From: an uncultured Tissierellia bacterium | Lineage (GTDB): Bacteria > Bacillota > Clostridia > Tissierellales > Tissierellaceae | Reading direction: 5' to 3' | Assembly (NCBI GenBank): GCA_946402705.1 | Contig: CAMIXG010000002.1 | Location: forward strand, 62,001-126,000 | DNA: 64,000 nucleotides | Shown: positions 44,462 to 53,220 of the stretch, in pieces | How the letters are laid out: every line of letters begins with the position of its first letter | Position numbering within the stretch: position 1 is the first letter of the stretch | Position numbers and translations under genes: made by a program | Notes under the pieces: generated by a model | Database searches by the model: none | What the model saw: the letters and a program-made list of their open reading frames with translations, nothing else | Told to the model about the DNA's origin: nothing

Positions 44462-45772
44462 ATGAAAACATTAATGATTACAGCACCATCAAGTAATACT
44501 GGTAAAACAACCTTAACACTTGGTATAATTAGAGCCTTGTATAAGAGGGGATTAAATATTGCAGGATTTAAAACAGGACCTGACTTTATAGATACTAGAT
44601 ACTTAAAGATGGCATCTAAAAATGGAGCAGGAAATTTAGATATGCATATGATGGGAAGGGATAATTTAAAAAAATCTCTAGGCTTAAATAAAAGCTCTTA
44701 TGCTGTAATTGAAGGTGCTATGGGCTATTTTGATGGAATATATAATACTTTTGAAAATTCAAGCTTTGATATGTCAGAGGTACTTGATGTTCCAGCAGTT
44801 TTAGTTTATAGACCAAAGGGAGAAATGTTTTCAGCCATACCTAAAATAAAGGGAATGGTAGATTTCTCCATGGGAAGAATAAGAGGTATTATTCTGAACA
44901 AGGCTAGTAAATCTACCTATTTGCTTTTAAAAGAACAAATAGAAAAATATACAGGTGTAAAAGTTTTAGGTTACCTACCAGAAAATGAAGTTATAAGGGT
45001 AGATGAAGATAGACTGGGCTTAGCAGAATCAAATGAAGAAGATATGGAAAAAATAATAGAAAAAACTAGCATTTTAGTAGAGGAAACCATAGATTTAGAT
45101 AGTTTCATAGACATAATGAAAGACCTAGAATTAGAAGAGTTTTCTTTTGGAAGAAAGAGAAAGTTAAAAGTTGCCATAGCTAAAGATGAGGCTTTTAGAT
45201 TTCATTACAATGAAAATATAAAGATACTAGAGAGTATTTGCCAAGTAGAATATTTTTCTCCTATGCAAGATAAAGGTCTGCCTAAGGCTGATTTAGTCTT
45301 TATAGGTGGAGGATATCCAGAAAAGTATACTAAGGAATTATCAGGAAATCTTAGTATGAAAAATAGTATAAAAAATTATGTTGAGAATAAGGGATATCTA
45401 GTTTGTGAAGGTGGAGGACTAATGTACTTGTCAAATAACATAGAGCTTGAGCCTATGGTGGGCATATTTAATGGAAATATTAAGTTGATAAATAAATTAA
45501 ATGGTAGATTCGGCTATACAGTCATGGAGACAAAAGTGGACACTATATTTGGTCCTAAAGCCACAAAAATTGTAGGAAATGAATATCATAAATCAGAGAT
45601 GATAACTGAAATGGATGAAGTTTTCAATATTTCAAAACCTAAGAGTAAAAAAGTTTGGGAGTGTGGATATGTTTACAAAAATGTAATTGGATACTATGGC
45701 CATATAAACTTTTTGGGTAACTTGGAATTATTAAATAACCTGTTAGATTTAGTAGAAAGTGAGGAATTATAA
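44462..45772 (+). CDS. cbiA: cobyrinic acid a,c-diamide synthase with missing catalytic Cys
   Basis: CbiA amidates the a and c side chains of cobyrinic acid using ATP and normally glutamine. The 436-residue protein has normal length: synthetase domain with TAPSSNTGKTTLTLGIIRAL (residues 5-24), AVIEGAMGYFDGI near 82 and a C-terminal GATase-like domain (about 235-430) with FIGGGYPEKYTKELSGN near 280. At the nucleophile position the usual AECGGLMYL reads CEGGGLMYL: Gly317 (codon 45410-45412) replaces the catalytic Cys and a Cys sits two residues earlier (Cys315). His376 in NEYHKSEM is kept. The glutaminase activity is probably lost, so ammonia would be the donor. It shares TAATG with cbiC. Confidence 0.93.
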   Translation: MKTLMITAPSSNTGKTTLTLGIIRALYKRGLNIAGFKTGPDFIDTRYLKMASKNGAGNLDMHMMGRDNLKKSLGLNKSSYAVIEGAMGYFDGIYNTFENSSFDMSEVLDVPAVLVYRPKGEMFSAIPKIKGMVDFSMGRIRGIILNKASKSTYLLLKEQIEKYTGVKVLGYLPENEVIRVDEDRLGLAESNEEDMEKIIEKTSILVEETIDLDSFIDIMKDLELEEFSFGRKRKLKVAIAKDEAFRFHYNENIKILESICQVEYFSPMQDKGLPKADLVFIGGGYPEKYTKELSGNLSMKNSIKNYVENKGYLVCEGGGLMYLSNNIELEPMVGIFNGNIKLINKLNGRFGYTVMETKVDTIFGPKATKIVGNEYHKSEMITEMDEVFNISKPKSKKVWECGYVYKNVIGYYGHINFLGNLELLNNLLDLVESEEL

Positions 45773-46392
45773 TGTATATAAAAAATCCTATGGAGATAGA
45801 AAATAAGAGTATGGATATAATTGATGAAGTTATGGGAGATGTAGACTTTAACGAAGAAGAGATGAAGATAGCTAAGAGAATGATTCATACAACTGGAGAT
45901 TTTGAGTATAGAAAGATAATAATATTTAAAAATGATTTTATAGAATCAGCAAAAGCTGAAATAGCAAAGGGTGTAAAAATATATACAGATACAGAAATGG
46001 CATCATCTGGTATAAATAAGGCTGCACTTAAAAAATCTGGTTGTGAACTTGTAAGATATATAAATGATGAGAGAGTATTTGAGATGGCTAAGGAAAAAGA
46101 GACTACAAGATCTGCCTGTGCTATAGACCTAGCTGTAGAAGAAGGGGTTGAATGTTTTGTAATAGGAAATGCCCCAACTGCTCTTTATAGAATACTTGAG
46201 CATGTAAAGGCTGGTAGATTAAATCCTAAGTTTATAGTTGGAGTACCAGTTGGTTTTGTTGGAGCTGCAGAATCAAAAGAGTATCTTAGAGAATTTGACA
46301 TCCCTTCCATAACTACAGAAGGATACAAGGGTGGTAGTAATGTGGCAGCATCAATTATAAATGCTCTTATGTATATGGTAGTTGGTAGATAA
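45772..46392 (+). CDS. cbiC: cobalt-precorrin-8 methylmutase
   Basis: CbiC moves a methyl group from C-11 to C-12 to make cobyrinic acid. The 206-residue protein has the active-site His in KRMIHTTGDFEY near residue 41 and further conserved blocks: KIYTDTEMASSGI near 71, TRSACAIDLAVEE near 108, VIGNAPTALYRILE near 125 and VGVPVGFVGAAESKE near 155. It is the step before CbiA. It starts in TAATG overlap with cbiA and ends in the same way with cbiD. Confidence 0.96.
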   Translation: MYIKNPMEIENKSMDIIDEVMGDVDFNEEEMKIAKRMIHTTGDFEYRKIIIFKNDFIESAKAEIAKGVKIYTDTEMASSGINKAALKKSGCELVRYINDERVFEMAKEKETTRSACAIDLAVEEGVECFVIGNAPTALYRILEHVKAGRLNPKFIVGVPVGFVGAAESKEYLREFDIPSITTEGYKGGSNVAASIINALMYMVVGR

Positions 46393-47465
46393 TGAAACTA
46401 GACTTATTTGTAGTAAAAGAAGGAAAAGAATTAAGATGTGGATATACTACAGGAAGTTGTGCTGCTGCTGCATCAAAAGCTGCAGCTATAATGTTAGAAC
46501 ATGGTAAAATTATAGACTTTGTAGAAATAGATACTCCAGCTGGTATAAGGCTAAAACTAGAGGTTACAGACCCAGAAATAAAAAATGATTCAGCAAGTTG
46601 TTCTATTATAAAGGATGCTGGAGATGATCCAGATAATACAGATGGTATAAAGATATTTTCCAAGCTTACAAAAAGAAGCGATGGAGAGGTTAATATAGAT
46701 GGTGGTTTTGGAATAGGTAGGATTATGAAAAAAGGCCTTTTTGGAAAGGTGGGAGAGGCTGCTATTAATCCAGTTCCAAGACAGATGATAGAAAAAGAAG
46801 TGTTAGAAGTTTCTAAAGATGGATACGATGTTTTGATTTATGCACCAGAGGGTGAAGCTATAGGTAAGAAAACCTTTAATGCCAATATTGGTATTGAAGG
46901 AGGTATATCTGTAGTAGGAACTAAGGGGATAGTTTATCCAATGTCAGAAGATGCACTTTTAAAAACTATATATCTTGAGATAGATATGGTAAAAGAAAAT
47001 ATGGGAACTGATAATATAGTCTTAGTACCAGGCAACTATGGAGAGAAAATCGCTGACTCATTAGGGATAAAATCTTCTAAGGTCTTAGTTTCTAATTATA
47101 TTGGAAATGCACTCTTATATGCTCAAGCTCAAGGTTTTAAGTCTATAACTTTAATTGGACATATAGGCAAGTTTGCAAAATTATCTGTTGGAGCCTTTAA
47201 TACACATAATAAGATTTGTGATATTAGGATGGAGGCTTTTATCTACTATCTAGCTTTTTTACAAGCACCAATGGAGTTAATAGAAAAGATAGATACTACA
47301 CTAACAGCAGAAGAAGCACTAAATATTTGTATAGATGCAGGCTATAAAGAAATAGTTTCCCTTATGGAAAAGGGTGCAGAAAGAAGAATTAATAAGTATA
47401 TAAAAGATAATGATGTAAAAATAAAGGTTATAATATACTCTATGGAAAGAGGTGTGGATATATGA
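46392..47465 (+). CDS. cbiD: cobalt-precorrin-5B C1-methyltransferase
   Basis: CbiD methylates C-1 of the ring in the anaerobic pathway. The 357-residue protein starts with LRCGYTTGSCAAAASKAA (residues 14-31), the family hallmark, followed by KDAGDDPDNTDG near 77, INPVPRQMI near 128, GTKGIVYPMSEDALLKTI near 176 and GHIGKFAKLSVGAFNTHNK near 256. TAATG links it to cbiC, and ATGA overlaps the start of cbiE. Confidence 0.96.
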   Translation: MKLDLFVVKEGKELRCGYTTGSCAAAASKAAAIMLEHGKIIDFVEIDTPAGIRLKLEVTDPEIKNDSASCSIIKDAGDDPDNTDGIKIFSKLTKRSDGEVNIDGGFGIGRIMKKGLFGKVGEAAINPVPRQMIEKEVLEVSKDGYDVLIYAPEGEAIGKKTFNANIGIEGGISVVGTKGIVYPMSEDALLKTIYLEIDMVKENMGTDNIVLVPGNYGEKIADSLGIKSSKVLVSNYIGNALLYAQAQGFKSITLIGHIGKFAKLSVGAFNTHNKICDIRMEAFIYYLAFLQAPMELIEKIDTTLTAEEALNICIDAGYKEIVSLMEKGAERRINKYIKDNDVKIKVIIYSMERGVDI

Positions 47466-48064
47466 TAATGGTTGGAGGAGCAGGACCAGGTAATCCTAAA
47501 TATCTAACTATGGAAGTATATGAAAAAATAAAAAATACTGAAGTTGTAGTAGCTTTTGGTAGAATATCTGAAACTCTAAAAGAGTTAAATGAAAACATAA
47601 AACCAGTAAAACTAGTGACAGATGTTTTAAAGCTTGTAGAAGAAAATGAGGATAAGGATATTTTAATATTAGCTTCTGGAGATCCTAATTTTTATGGAAT
47701 AGTAAATTATTTAAAAAATAATAAGGTTCAGATAGATGAAGTTTTGCCAGGTTTGTCGTCATTTCAATACTTAATGTCTAAACTAAAATTATCATGGAAT
47801 GATGCTAAACTTCTATCCCTACATGGCAGAGATATGAGTTTAGAAGAAGTGAAAAACTATGAAAAATCTGTTATATTGACAGATAAAGAGCATACACCTA
47901 GTTTTATATCTGAAAAACTTAAAAATATAGGAGTTGTTGGACAGCTAGTGGCTGGATATAATTTATCCTATGACAGTGAAGAAATAATAAAAATAAAAAT
48001 AGGTGAGAAGATAGATAAAATTTCTCCCCTAGCTATAGTGGTGATATTGAATGAAATGGATTAA
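47462..48064 (+). CDS. cbiE: cobalt-precorrin-7 C5-methyltransferase
   Basis: CbiE methylates C-5. The 200-residue protein is a small SUMT-fold methyltransferase with MVGGAGPGNPKYLTMEVYEKI (opening, residues 3-23), ILASGDPNFYGI (about 70-81), EVLPGLSSFQYLMSKLKLSW near 95 and SLHGRD near 120. The separate cbiE and cbiT genes overlap by 14 bp; in the aerobic pathway they are fused as CobL, so their pairing here supports the assignment. Confidence 0.93.
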   Translation: MIMVGGAGPGNPKYLTMEVYEKIKNTEVVVAFGRISETLKELNENIKPVKLVTDVLKLVEENEDKDILILASGDPNFYGIVNYLKNNKVQIDEVLPGLSSFQYLMSKLKLSWNDAKLLSLHGRDMSLEEVKNYEKSVILTDKEHTPSFISEKLKNIGVVGQLVAGYNLSYDSEEIIKIKIGEKIDKISPLAIVVILNEMD

Positions 48065-48599
48065 AGATGAAGAATTTATAAGAGGAGATATCCCAATGAC
48101 CAAGTTTAATGTAAGGGCACTTACAATGGCTCATATGGATATAAAAGAAGGCGATGAGTTTTTAGATATAGGTGCTGGTACAGGATCTGTATCTATAGAA
48201 GCTTGTATGCAGGGGGCTAGTGTTACTGCCATTGAAAGAGTAGAAGAAGGTGTAAATCTAATCTATCAAAATATGGAAAAATTTGGTGTGAATATGCAGG
48301 TCATAAAGGGTGAAGCAGCCAAAGATTTACCAGATAAAACCTTTAATAAGGTGTTTATTGGAGGTAGTAGGGGTCAACTAGAAGATGTATTTGAGTATTT
48401 AGAAAACCACTTAGAAAAAGATGGAATTATTTGTGGTAATTTTATAATGCTGAAAAATTTAGATGAATTTAGTAAATTATTAAAGAAATACAATTATAAA
48501 GAAGTGGAAACACATATGTTGCAGGCATCATATGTGGACAGAATAGGACTTTTAAAAGGACAAAATCCTATATTTATAGTAAGAGGAGTGAAGGGATAA
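48051..48599 (+). CDS. cbiT: cobalt-precorrin-6B C15-methyltransferase (decarboxylating)
   Basis: CbiT methylates C-15 and removes the acetate carboxyl at C-12. The 182-residue protein has a class I Rossmann fold: IRGDIPMTKFNVRALTMAHM (residues 10-29), the SAM loop FLDIGAGTGSVSIEAC near 37, AIERVEEGV near 61 and KVFIGGSRGQLEDV near 99. It is different in fold from the other methylases of the operon. Its ATG lies inside cbiE, and TAATG connects it to cbiF. Confidence 0.95.
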   Translation: MKWIKDEEFIRGDIPMTKFNVRALTMAHMDIKEGDEFLDIGAGTGSVSIEACMQGASVTAIERVEEGVNLIYQNMEKFGVNMQVIKGEAAKDLPDKTFNKVFIGGSRGQLEDVFEYLENHLEKDGIICGNFIMLKNLDEFSKLLKKYNYKEVETHMLQASYVDRIGLLKGQNPIFIVRGVKG

Positions 48600-49351
48600 T
48601 GATAAGTTTTGTAGGTGCAGGACCAGGAGATGTAGATTTAATAACAGTAAAAGGTAGAAAACTTATGGAAGAAGCGGATATAGTAATATATGCAGGTTCT
48701 TTAGTATCAAAGGAGCATATGGATGTATGTAAAGAAGGAACTGAAATATTTAACTCAGCATCTATGACTTTAGAAGATGTAATAGAAGTTATGGAAAGAG
48801 GAGAAAAAGAAAATAAGAAGGTTGTTAGACTTCATACAGGAGATCCAACTATATATGGAGCTATTAGGGAACAAATGGATATTTTAGATGAAAAAAATAT
48901 TAAATTCCAAGTTATACCAGGTGTAAGTTCTTTTACAGCAGCAGCATCAGCTATAAAGAGAGAGTTAACACTTCCAGAAGTTACTCAAACTATAATGTTA
49001 ACTAGGATAGAAGGTAGAACACCAGTACCAGAAGGCGAAAAGCTTAGTAAATTAGCTTCACATAAAACTTCCATGGCTATCTTCTTATCTGTTCAAGATA
49101 TAGATAGGGTAGTGGAAGAGCTGATAGAAGGATATGGTTCAGAAGATACTCCAGTAGCAGTTGTATACAAGGCAACTTGGGAAGATCAAAAAATAATAAT
49201 TGGAACTTTAAAAGATATAGCAGAGAAAGTAAAGGCAGAAGGTGTAAACAAAACAGCTCAAATTTTAGTGGGTAATTTTATAGAGGGAGCATATGAGAGA
49301 AGTAAATTATATGACCCAAGTTTTACACATGAATATAGAGAAGGAAAATAA
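48599..49351 (+). CDS. cbiF: cobalt-precorrin-4 C11-methyltransferase
   Basis: CbiF methylates C-11. The 250-residue protein has the SUMT fold and the expected motifs: MISFVGAGPGDVDLITVKGRK (start), YAGSLVSKEHM near 31, VRLHTGDPTIYGAIREQMD (about 79-97), VIPGVSSFTAAASAIKRELTLPEVTQT near 103 (the last part typical of CbiF/CobM) and PVAVVYKATWEDQKII near 180. Normal length. A single base separates its stop from the cbiG start. Confidence 0.96.
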   Translation: MISFVGAGPGDVDLITVKGRKLMEEADIVIYAGSLVSKEHMDVCKEGTEIFNSASMTLEDVIEVMERGEKENKKVVRLHTGDPTIYGAIREQMDILDEKNIKFQVIPGVSSFTAAASAIKRELTLPEVTQTIMLTRIEGRTPVPEGEKLSKLASHKTSMAIFLSVQDIDRVVEELIEGYGSEDTPVAVVYKATWEDQKIIIGTLKDIAEKVKAEGVNKTAQILVGNFIEGAYERSKLYDPSFTHEYREGK

Positions 49352-49352
49352 A

Positions 49353-50366
49353 ATGAAATTACTATGTTTTTCATTTTCAGATAAGGGAAATTTACTTGGA
49401 GAAAAACTAGAACAATTATTAAATACTACTTATGAAATAAGACACATAAATAGTAAAAAATCAGATATTCCAATAAAAAAAATTATAGAAGACGAATTTA
49501 ATAATTTTGACGGAATAATATTTATATCAGCAACTGGGATAGCCATAAGATATATAGCGAAACATATAAAAGACAAGAAAACAGATCCAGCTGTTTTGGT
49601 GATAGATGATTTAGGAAGATTTGTAATATCCTTATTATCTGGACACCTAGGTGGTGCAAATGAGTTAGCGAGTCAGCTAGCAGATTATTTAAAAGCTACT
49701 GCTGTTATAACCACAGCAACAGATGGAAGAGGTATAGAGGCTATTGATATGTATTCTAAAAGAAAGAATTATGCCATGCTAGATATGGAAGCTGTGAAAG
49801 ATGTAACTTCTCTTATGGTGAATAATAAAACCATTGGAATATATAGTAGTTATGATGAAGATATAAATTATGAAAATATAATTAGGGTGGAAGATTTAGA
49901 AAATCTGCCAAAAGAGATAGAAGGATTAATAATAGTTTCAAATAGAAAAGTAGATTGTAACCGTGAACTTCCAGTTGCAAGATTAGTTCCTAAAGATATA
50001 AATTTAGGGATAGGTTGTAAAAGAGGAGTAGAAACTAAGCGGATTTTAAGGGCAATATATGATACCTTGGAAGGACAGGGAATCTATAAAGAAAGCCTTA
50101 AATCTATGGGAACTGTAGAGGTAAAGAAAGATGAACTAGGTATTTTAGAGGCTAGGGAAATTTTAGAAATACCTCTTAAAATCTTTACCATAGAAGAGCT
50201 AAAAACAGTTGAAGATAGATTTAAAGGTTCTGAATTTGTGAGAAAAACTATAGGAGTATCTTGTGTTTCAGAGCCTAGTGCATTTTTATTAGGAGATGAA
50301 ATGATAGTGTTAAAATCCACACATAACGGGATAACAGTATCAGTTTCAGAAGGAGGAAAAAAATGA
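49353..50366 (+). CDS. cbiG: cobalt-precorrin-5A hydrolase
   Basis: CbiG opens the delta-lactone and releases acetaldehyde, the ring-contraction step of the anaerobic route. The 337-residue protein has the N-terminal CbiG domain with FDGIIFISATGIAIRYIAKHIKDKKTDPAV (about 50-80), SLLSGHLGGANELASQLA near 91, and the C-terminal CobE-like domain from about residue 210 with LGIGCKRGVETKRI and SVSEPSAFL-like VSCVSEPSAFLLG near 305. I chose ATG 49353 behind AGAAGGAAAAT; 20 upstream codons lie within cbiF. ATGA overlap with cbiH. Confidence 0.95.
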   Translation: MKLLCFSFSDKGNLLGEKLEQLLNTTYEIRHINSKKSDIPIKKIIEDEFNNFDGIIFISATGIAIRYIAKHIKDKKTDPAVLVIDDLGRFVISLLSGHLGGANELASQLADYLKATAVITTATDGRGIEAIDMYSKRKNYAMLDMEAVKDVTSLMVNNKTIGIYSSYDEDINYENIIRVEDLENLPKEIEGLIIVSNRKVDCNRELPVARLVPKDINLGIGCKRGVETKRILRAIYDTLEGQGIYKESLKSMGTVEVKKDELGILEAREILEIPLKIFTIEELKTVEDRFKGSEFVRKTIGVSCVSEPSAFLLGDEMIVLKSTHNGITVSVSEGGKK

Positions 50367-51085
50367 GTAAATTATATGTAGTTGGAATAGGACCTGGTGG
50401 AAAGGAAAATATGACCTTTAGGGCAAAAGAAGTTATAGATAATAGTGATGCTATAGTTGGATATACTCCCTATATAGATTATTTGGGAGACTGGGTAGAT
50501 GGCAAGGAAGTTTTCTCAACAGGTATGAGGGGAGAAATAGAAAGATGTAAACAGGCAATAGACCTAGTAAAAGAAGGTAAGACAACATCTATAATAAGTA
50601 CAGGAGATGCTGGACTTTATGGTATGGCAGGACCAATATTGGAACTTGCTAAGGATATAGAAGTGGAAGTTGTACCAGGAGTTACAGCAGCATTTTCGGC
50701 AGCTTCAGAATTAGGTTCTCCTATAATGCATGATTATTCATCAATATCTCTTTCCGACTTGATGACACCCCTAGATGTGATATATAAAAGAGTGGAAAAT
50801 GCAGCAGCAGCAGATTTTGTAATAGCCCTATATAATCCTAGAAGTAAGGGAAGACCAGATTATTTAGAACATTCTATAGAGCTTGTTAGAAAGTATAGAA
50901 GTTTAGATACTCCAATAGGTCTTGTAAAAGATTCAGGAAGACCTGGTACTCAGGTTAAAATAACTACAGTTGGAGATATAAACTATGAAGATGTAGATAT
51001 GTTAACTGTTGTAATAATAGGAAATAGTAACACTTATATAGAGGCTGGTAAGATGATAACTCCTAGAGGATATAATATAAAATGA
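50363..51085 (+). CDS. cbiH: cobalt-factor III C17-methyltransferase
   Basis: CbiH methylates C-17 and starts ring contraction. The 240-residue protein has VVGIGPGGKENMTFRAKEVI (residues 5-24), IVGYTPYIDYL near 32, TSIISTGDAGLYGMAGPILEL (about 74-94) and EVVPGVTAAFSAASELGSPIMHDYSSISLSDLMTP near 103, the latter typical of CbiH/CobJ. LYNPRSKGRPDYL near 153 is another family block. Overlaps both neighbours by ATGA. Confidence 0.96.
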   Translation: MSKLYVVGIGPGGKENMTFRAKEVIDNSDAIVGYTPYIDYLGDWVDGKEVFSTGMRGEIERCKQAIDLVKEGKTTSIISTGDAGLYGMAGPILELAKDIEVEVVPGVTAAFSAASELGSPIMHDYSSISLSDLMTPLDVIYKRVENAAAADFVIALYNPRSKGRPDYLEHSIELVRKYRSLDTPIGLVKDSGRPGTQVKITTVGDINYEDVDMLTVVIIGNSNTYIEAGKMITPRGYNIK

Positions 51086-51819
51086 TTTGGATAATAGGTG
51101 GTACCAGTGAAGGTAGGGAGATGGTTTCTAGACTTGGAAACTTGGAAAACTTTATAGTAACTGTAGCAACTGATGAGGGAAAAGAATTTTTAGGTGTTAA
51201 AAACCTACATGTTGGAAGATTAACATATGAAGAAATGGGAGAATTTATAGATGATAATAAGATAAAACTCATAGTAGATTTAACACATCCCTTTGCAGTA
51301 GTGGTATCTAGTAATGCAAAAAATATAGCAAAAGAAAAAGGTATAGATTATGCAAGATATGTACGACCTAGATTAGAAGATATAGATGAAGATATTGTAA
51401 TTTTAGATAGCTATGAAGAAGCCTATAAGTACTTAGAAAATATAGTGGGGACTGTATTTTTTACAACTGGATCAAAAAATATAAAAGATTTTGAAAAGGT
51501 TAGAGGGGAAAATAGGTTTATATATAGAATACTACCAGCTACAGAAAGTATAGAACTTGCCAAGTTATCCAATATAGCTATGAAGGATATAATAGCAGTC
51601 TTAGGACCTTTTAGTCATAACTATAATTTGGTTATGTTTAAGGAATATAATGTGGATTATTGTGTTACAAAAGATAGTGGAAAAAAGGGTGGACTGGAAG
51701 AAAAGTTATCAGCTGCCAAGGAAGCAGGTATTAAGACTATATTGATTGGTAGAGAAAAAGAAAATGGTTACGATAATTTAGATGATATTGAGAAAATAAT
51801 TAGAAGTATAAGTTTGTAA
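51082..51819 (+). CDS. cbiJ: cobalt-precorrin-6A reductase
   Basis: CbiJ reduces the macrocycle with NAD(P)H. The 245-residue protein begins IWIIGGTSEGREMVSRL, the NAD-binding start, with VDLTHPFAVVVSSNAKNIAKEKGI near 71, YVRP near 97, VFFTTGSKNIKDFE near 128, RILPATES near 147 and AVLGPFSHNYNLVMFKEYN near 173. It completes the set of ring enzymes in the operon. The next gene is 56 bp away. Confidence 0.94.
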   Translation: MIWIIGGTSEGREMVSRLGNLENFIVTVATDEGKEFLGVKNLHVGRLTYEEMGEFIDDNKIKLIVDLTHPFAVVVSSNAKNIAKEKGIDYARYVRPRLEDIDEDIVILDSYEEAYKYLENIVGTVFFTTGSKNIKDFEKVRGENRFIYRILPATESIELAKLSNIAMKDIIAVLGPFSHNYNLVMFKEYNVDYCVTKDSGKKGGLEEKLSAAKEAGIKTILIGREKENGYDNLDDIEKIIRSISL

Positions 51820-51875
51820 TTAAATTAGTTTACTAAAGAAAATTTAATATAGGTAATATAGAAAGGAAGGATATC

Positions 51876-52151
51876 ATGGAAAACTCTTATAGATTTTATA
51901 ACAATAGGGCATGTAAATATTTTCCTTGTCACAAGGTAGAAGATGAAAGTACATTTAATTGTATGTTTTGTTATTGCCCTCTTTACTTATTAGAAGAATG
52001 TGGGGGAAATTATGAAATATATAATGGGGTGAAGGATTGTAGTAATTGTTTGATACCTCATAGTGTAAATGGATATGATCATATAAATAAAAAGCTTGTA
52101 GAAGAAATAGCAAGAAGAAAAGTAGAAGTATATGGAGAAATAGAAAAATAA
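51876..52151 (+). CDS. Cys-rich small-domain (zinc-finger-like) protein
   Basis: A 91-residue protein with nine Cys, in the pattern ACKYFPCHK, FNCMFCYCPLYLLEECGG and KDCSNCLIPH. This matches the stand-alone 'cysteine-rich small domain' that I recall being found in cobamide gene clusters and as a C-terminal extension in some archaeal CobD decarboxylases. It probably binds metal (Zn or Fe-S). AAAGGAAGG precedes ATG 51876. It closes the cobalamin operon and is followed by a strong terminator, so it is likely co-transcribed with it. A role beside CobD is inference. Confidence 0.8.
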   Translation: MENSYRFYNNRACKYFPCHKVEDESTFNCMFCYCPLYLLEECGGNYEIYNGVKDCSNCLIPHSVNGYDHINKKLVEEIARRKVEVYGEIEK

Positions 52152-52163
52152 TAAAGTTAAGAT

Positions 52164-52200
52164 AATAAATAAGATGCCTTTGCATCTTATTTATTGATTT
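52164..52200 (+). terminator. terminator of the cobalamin operon
   Basis: A 14-bp perfect stem (AATAAATAAGATGC / GCATCTTATTTATT, 52164-52177 and 52182-52195) with loop CTTT; T-rich end. Confidence 0.85.
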
Positions 52201-52271
52201 TAGGCAGACTCACAGATATAATGTATATTGAAACTTAAAATGGATATAGAAAAGGGGAAGTCGTAAGAGCG

Positions 52272-53141
52272 ATGAAAAGTGTGAGATTTAGAGAATTACT
52301 TGGTAGTAACCAAGAGATTGTAAGAAAGATATTCTACATAATATTTGGTAATTTACTGTGTTCAATAGCGATTAATGTATTTTTTGTACCAAATGGATTG
52401 TTATCAACTGGTGTTGGTGGATTATCCATAATACTTAATTATTTAATGGGTACCCCAATAGGTTTTATGGTATTTCTATTAAATGTTCCGCTTATGATAC
52501 TTGGATTATTTAAACTAGATAAAAAATTTATGATATACACAGGAATTTCAGTAGTTTTATATTCTTGGATATTAAATTTAACTTCAGGACTTTCAGAGGT
52601 ATTTGTTGTAAAAGATGTTTTTATAGCAGCAGTTTTTGGAGCAGTATTTAATGGAGCAGGTATGGGCTTTATGTTTAGGAATGATGTATGCCAAGGTGGT
52701 TTCGATATACTAGCTACAATCCTTAAAAGATACTATAATATGAACATCGGTACTGGACTTAGTATATTTAATACAACAATAGTTACATTATCAGCCTTTA
52801 AATTTGGGGCTATAAGGTCTATGTATACCCTAGTAGCGATACAAATTGGATACAAGGTACTTGATAAGATACAAATTGGTTTTAGTTTTAGAAAGAATAT
52901 AATGATAATTTCTGATAAATCAGAGATTATGGCTAATAGAATAATGCAAGACATGGGTAGGGGTGTAACCTTTATAAAGGGACAGGGAGCCTATACTCAT
53001 ATAGATAAAAATATAATATATTGCACTTTAACTTCTCCTGAAATAGTTAAATTAAAAGAGATATTAAATGAAACAGACCCAGGAGCATTCTTTACAGTAA
53101 CAGAGGCTACAGAAGTTTTAGGGGCAGGATTTAATGAATAA
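52272..53141 (+). CDS. YitT family membrane protein
   Basis: The 289-residue protein has five or six hydrophobic segments (about 20-185) with FVPNGLLSTGVGGLSIILNYLMG near 43 and GAVFNGAGMGFMFRNDVCQGGFDILA near 117, both signatures of the YitT group (DUF161). A cytoplasmic C-terminal DUF2179 domain (about 205-285) contains RGVTFIKGQGAYTHIDKNIIYC. The function of the family is unknown. ATG 52272 has no ideal ribosome site; GGGGAAG lies about 14 bases before it and AAGAG nearer. Confidence 0.9.
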   Translation: MKSVRFRELLGSNQEIVRKIFYIIFGNLLCSIAINVFFVPNGLLSTGVGGLSIILNYLMGTPIGFMVFLLNVPLMILGLFKLDKKFMIYTGISVVLYSWILNLTSGLSEVFVVKDVFIAAVFGAVFNGAGMGFMFRNDVCQGGFDILATILKRYYNMNIGTGLSIFNTTIVTLSAFKFGAIRSMYTLVAIQIGYKVLDKIQIGFSFRKNIMIISDKSEIMANRIMQDMGRGVTFIKGQGAYTHIDKNIIYCTLTSPEIVKLKEILNETDPGAFFTVTEATEVLGAGFNE

Positions 53142-53169
53142 CACTTAGGATACTAAGTGTTATTTTTAT
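53137..53169 (+). terminator. terminator after the yitT-like gene
   Basis: AATAACACTTAG / CTAAGTGTTATT (53137-53148, 53153-53164) with loop GATA and TTTAT. It overlaps the stop codon. Confidence 0.85.
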
Positions 53170-53175
53170 GCTGAA

Positions 53176-53220
53176 AAATAGATGGTTTTTGAGGATTATA
53201 TCATAGGAAATAGATGGTTT
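53176..53220 (+). repeat. 13-bp direct repeat upstream of the phosphoglucomutase gene
   Basis: AAATAGATGGTTT occurs exactly at 53176-53188 and 53208-53220, start to start 32 bases. An imperfect inverted repeat GGTTTATAAG / CTTATATAACC runs into the second copy. They may be operator sites, but no regulator is known. Confidence 0.5.
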
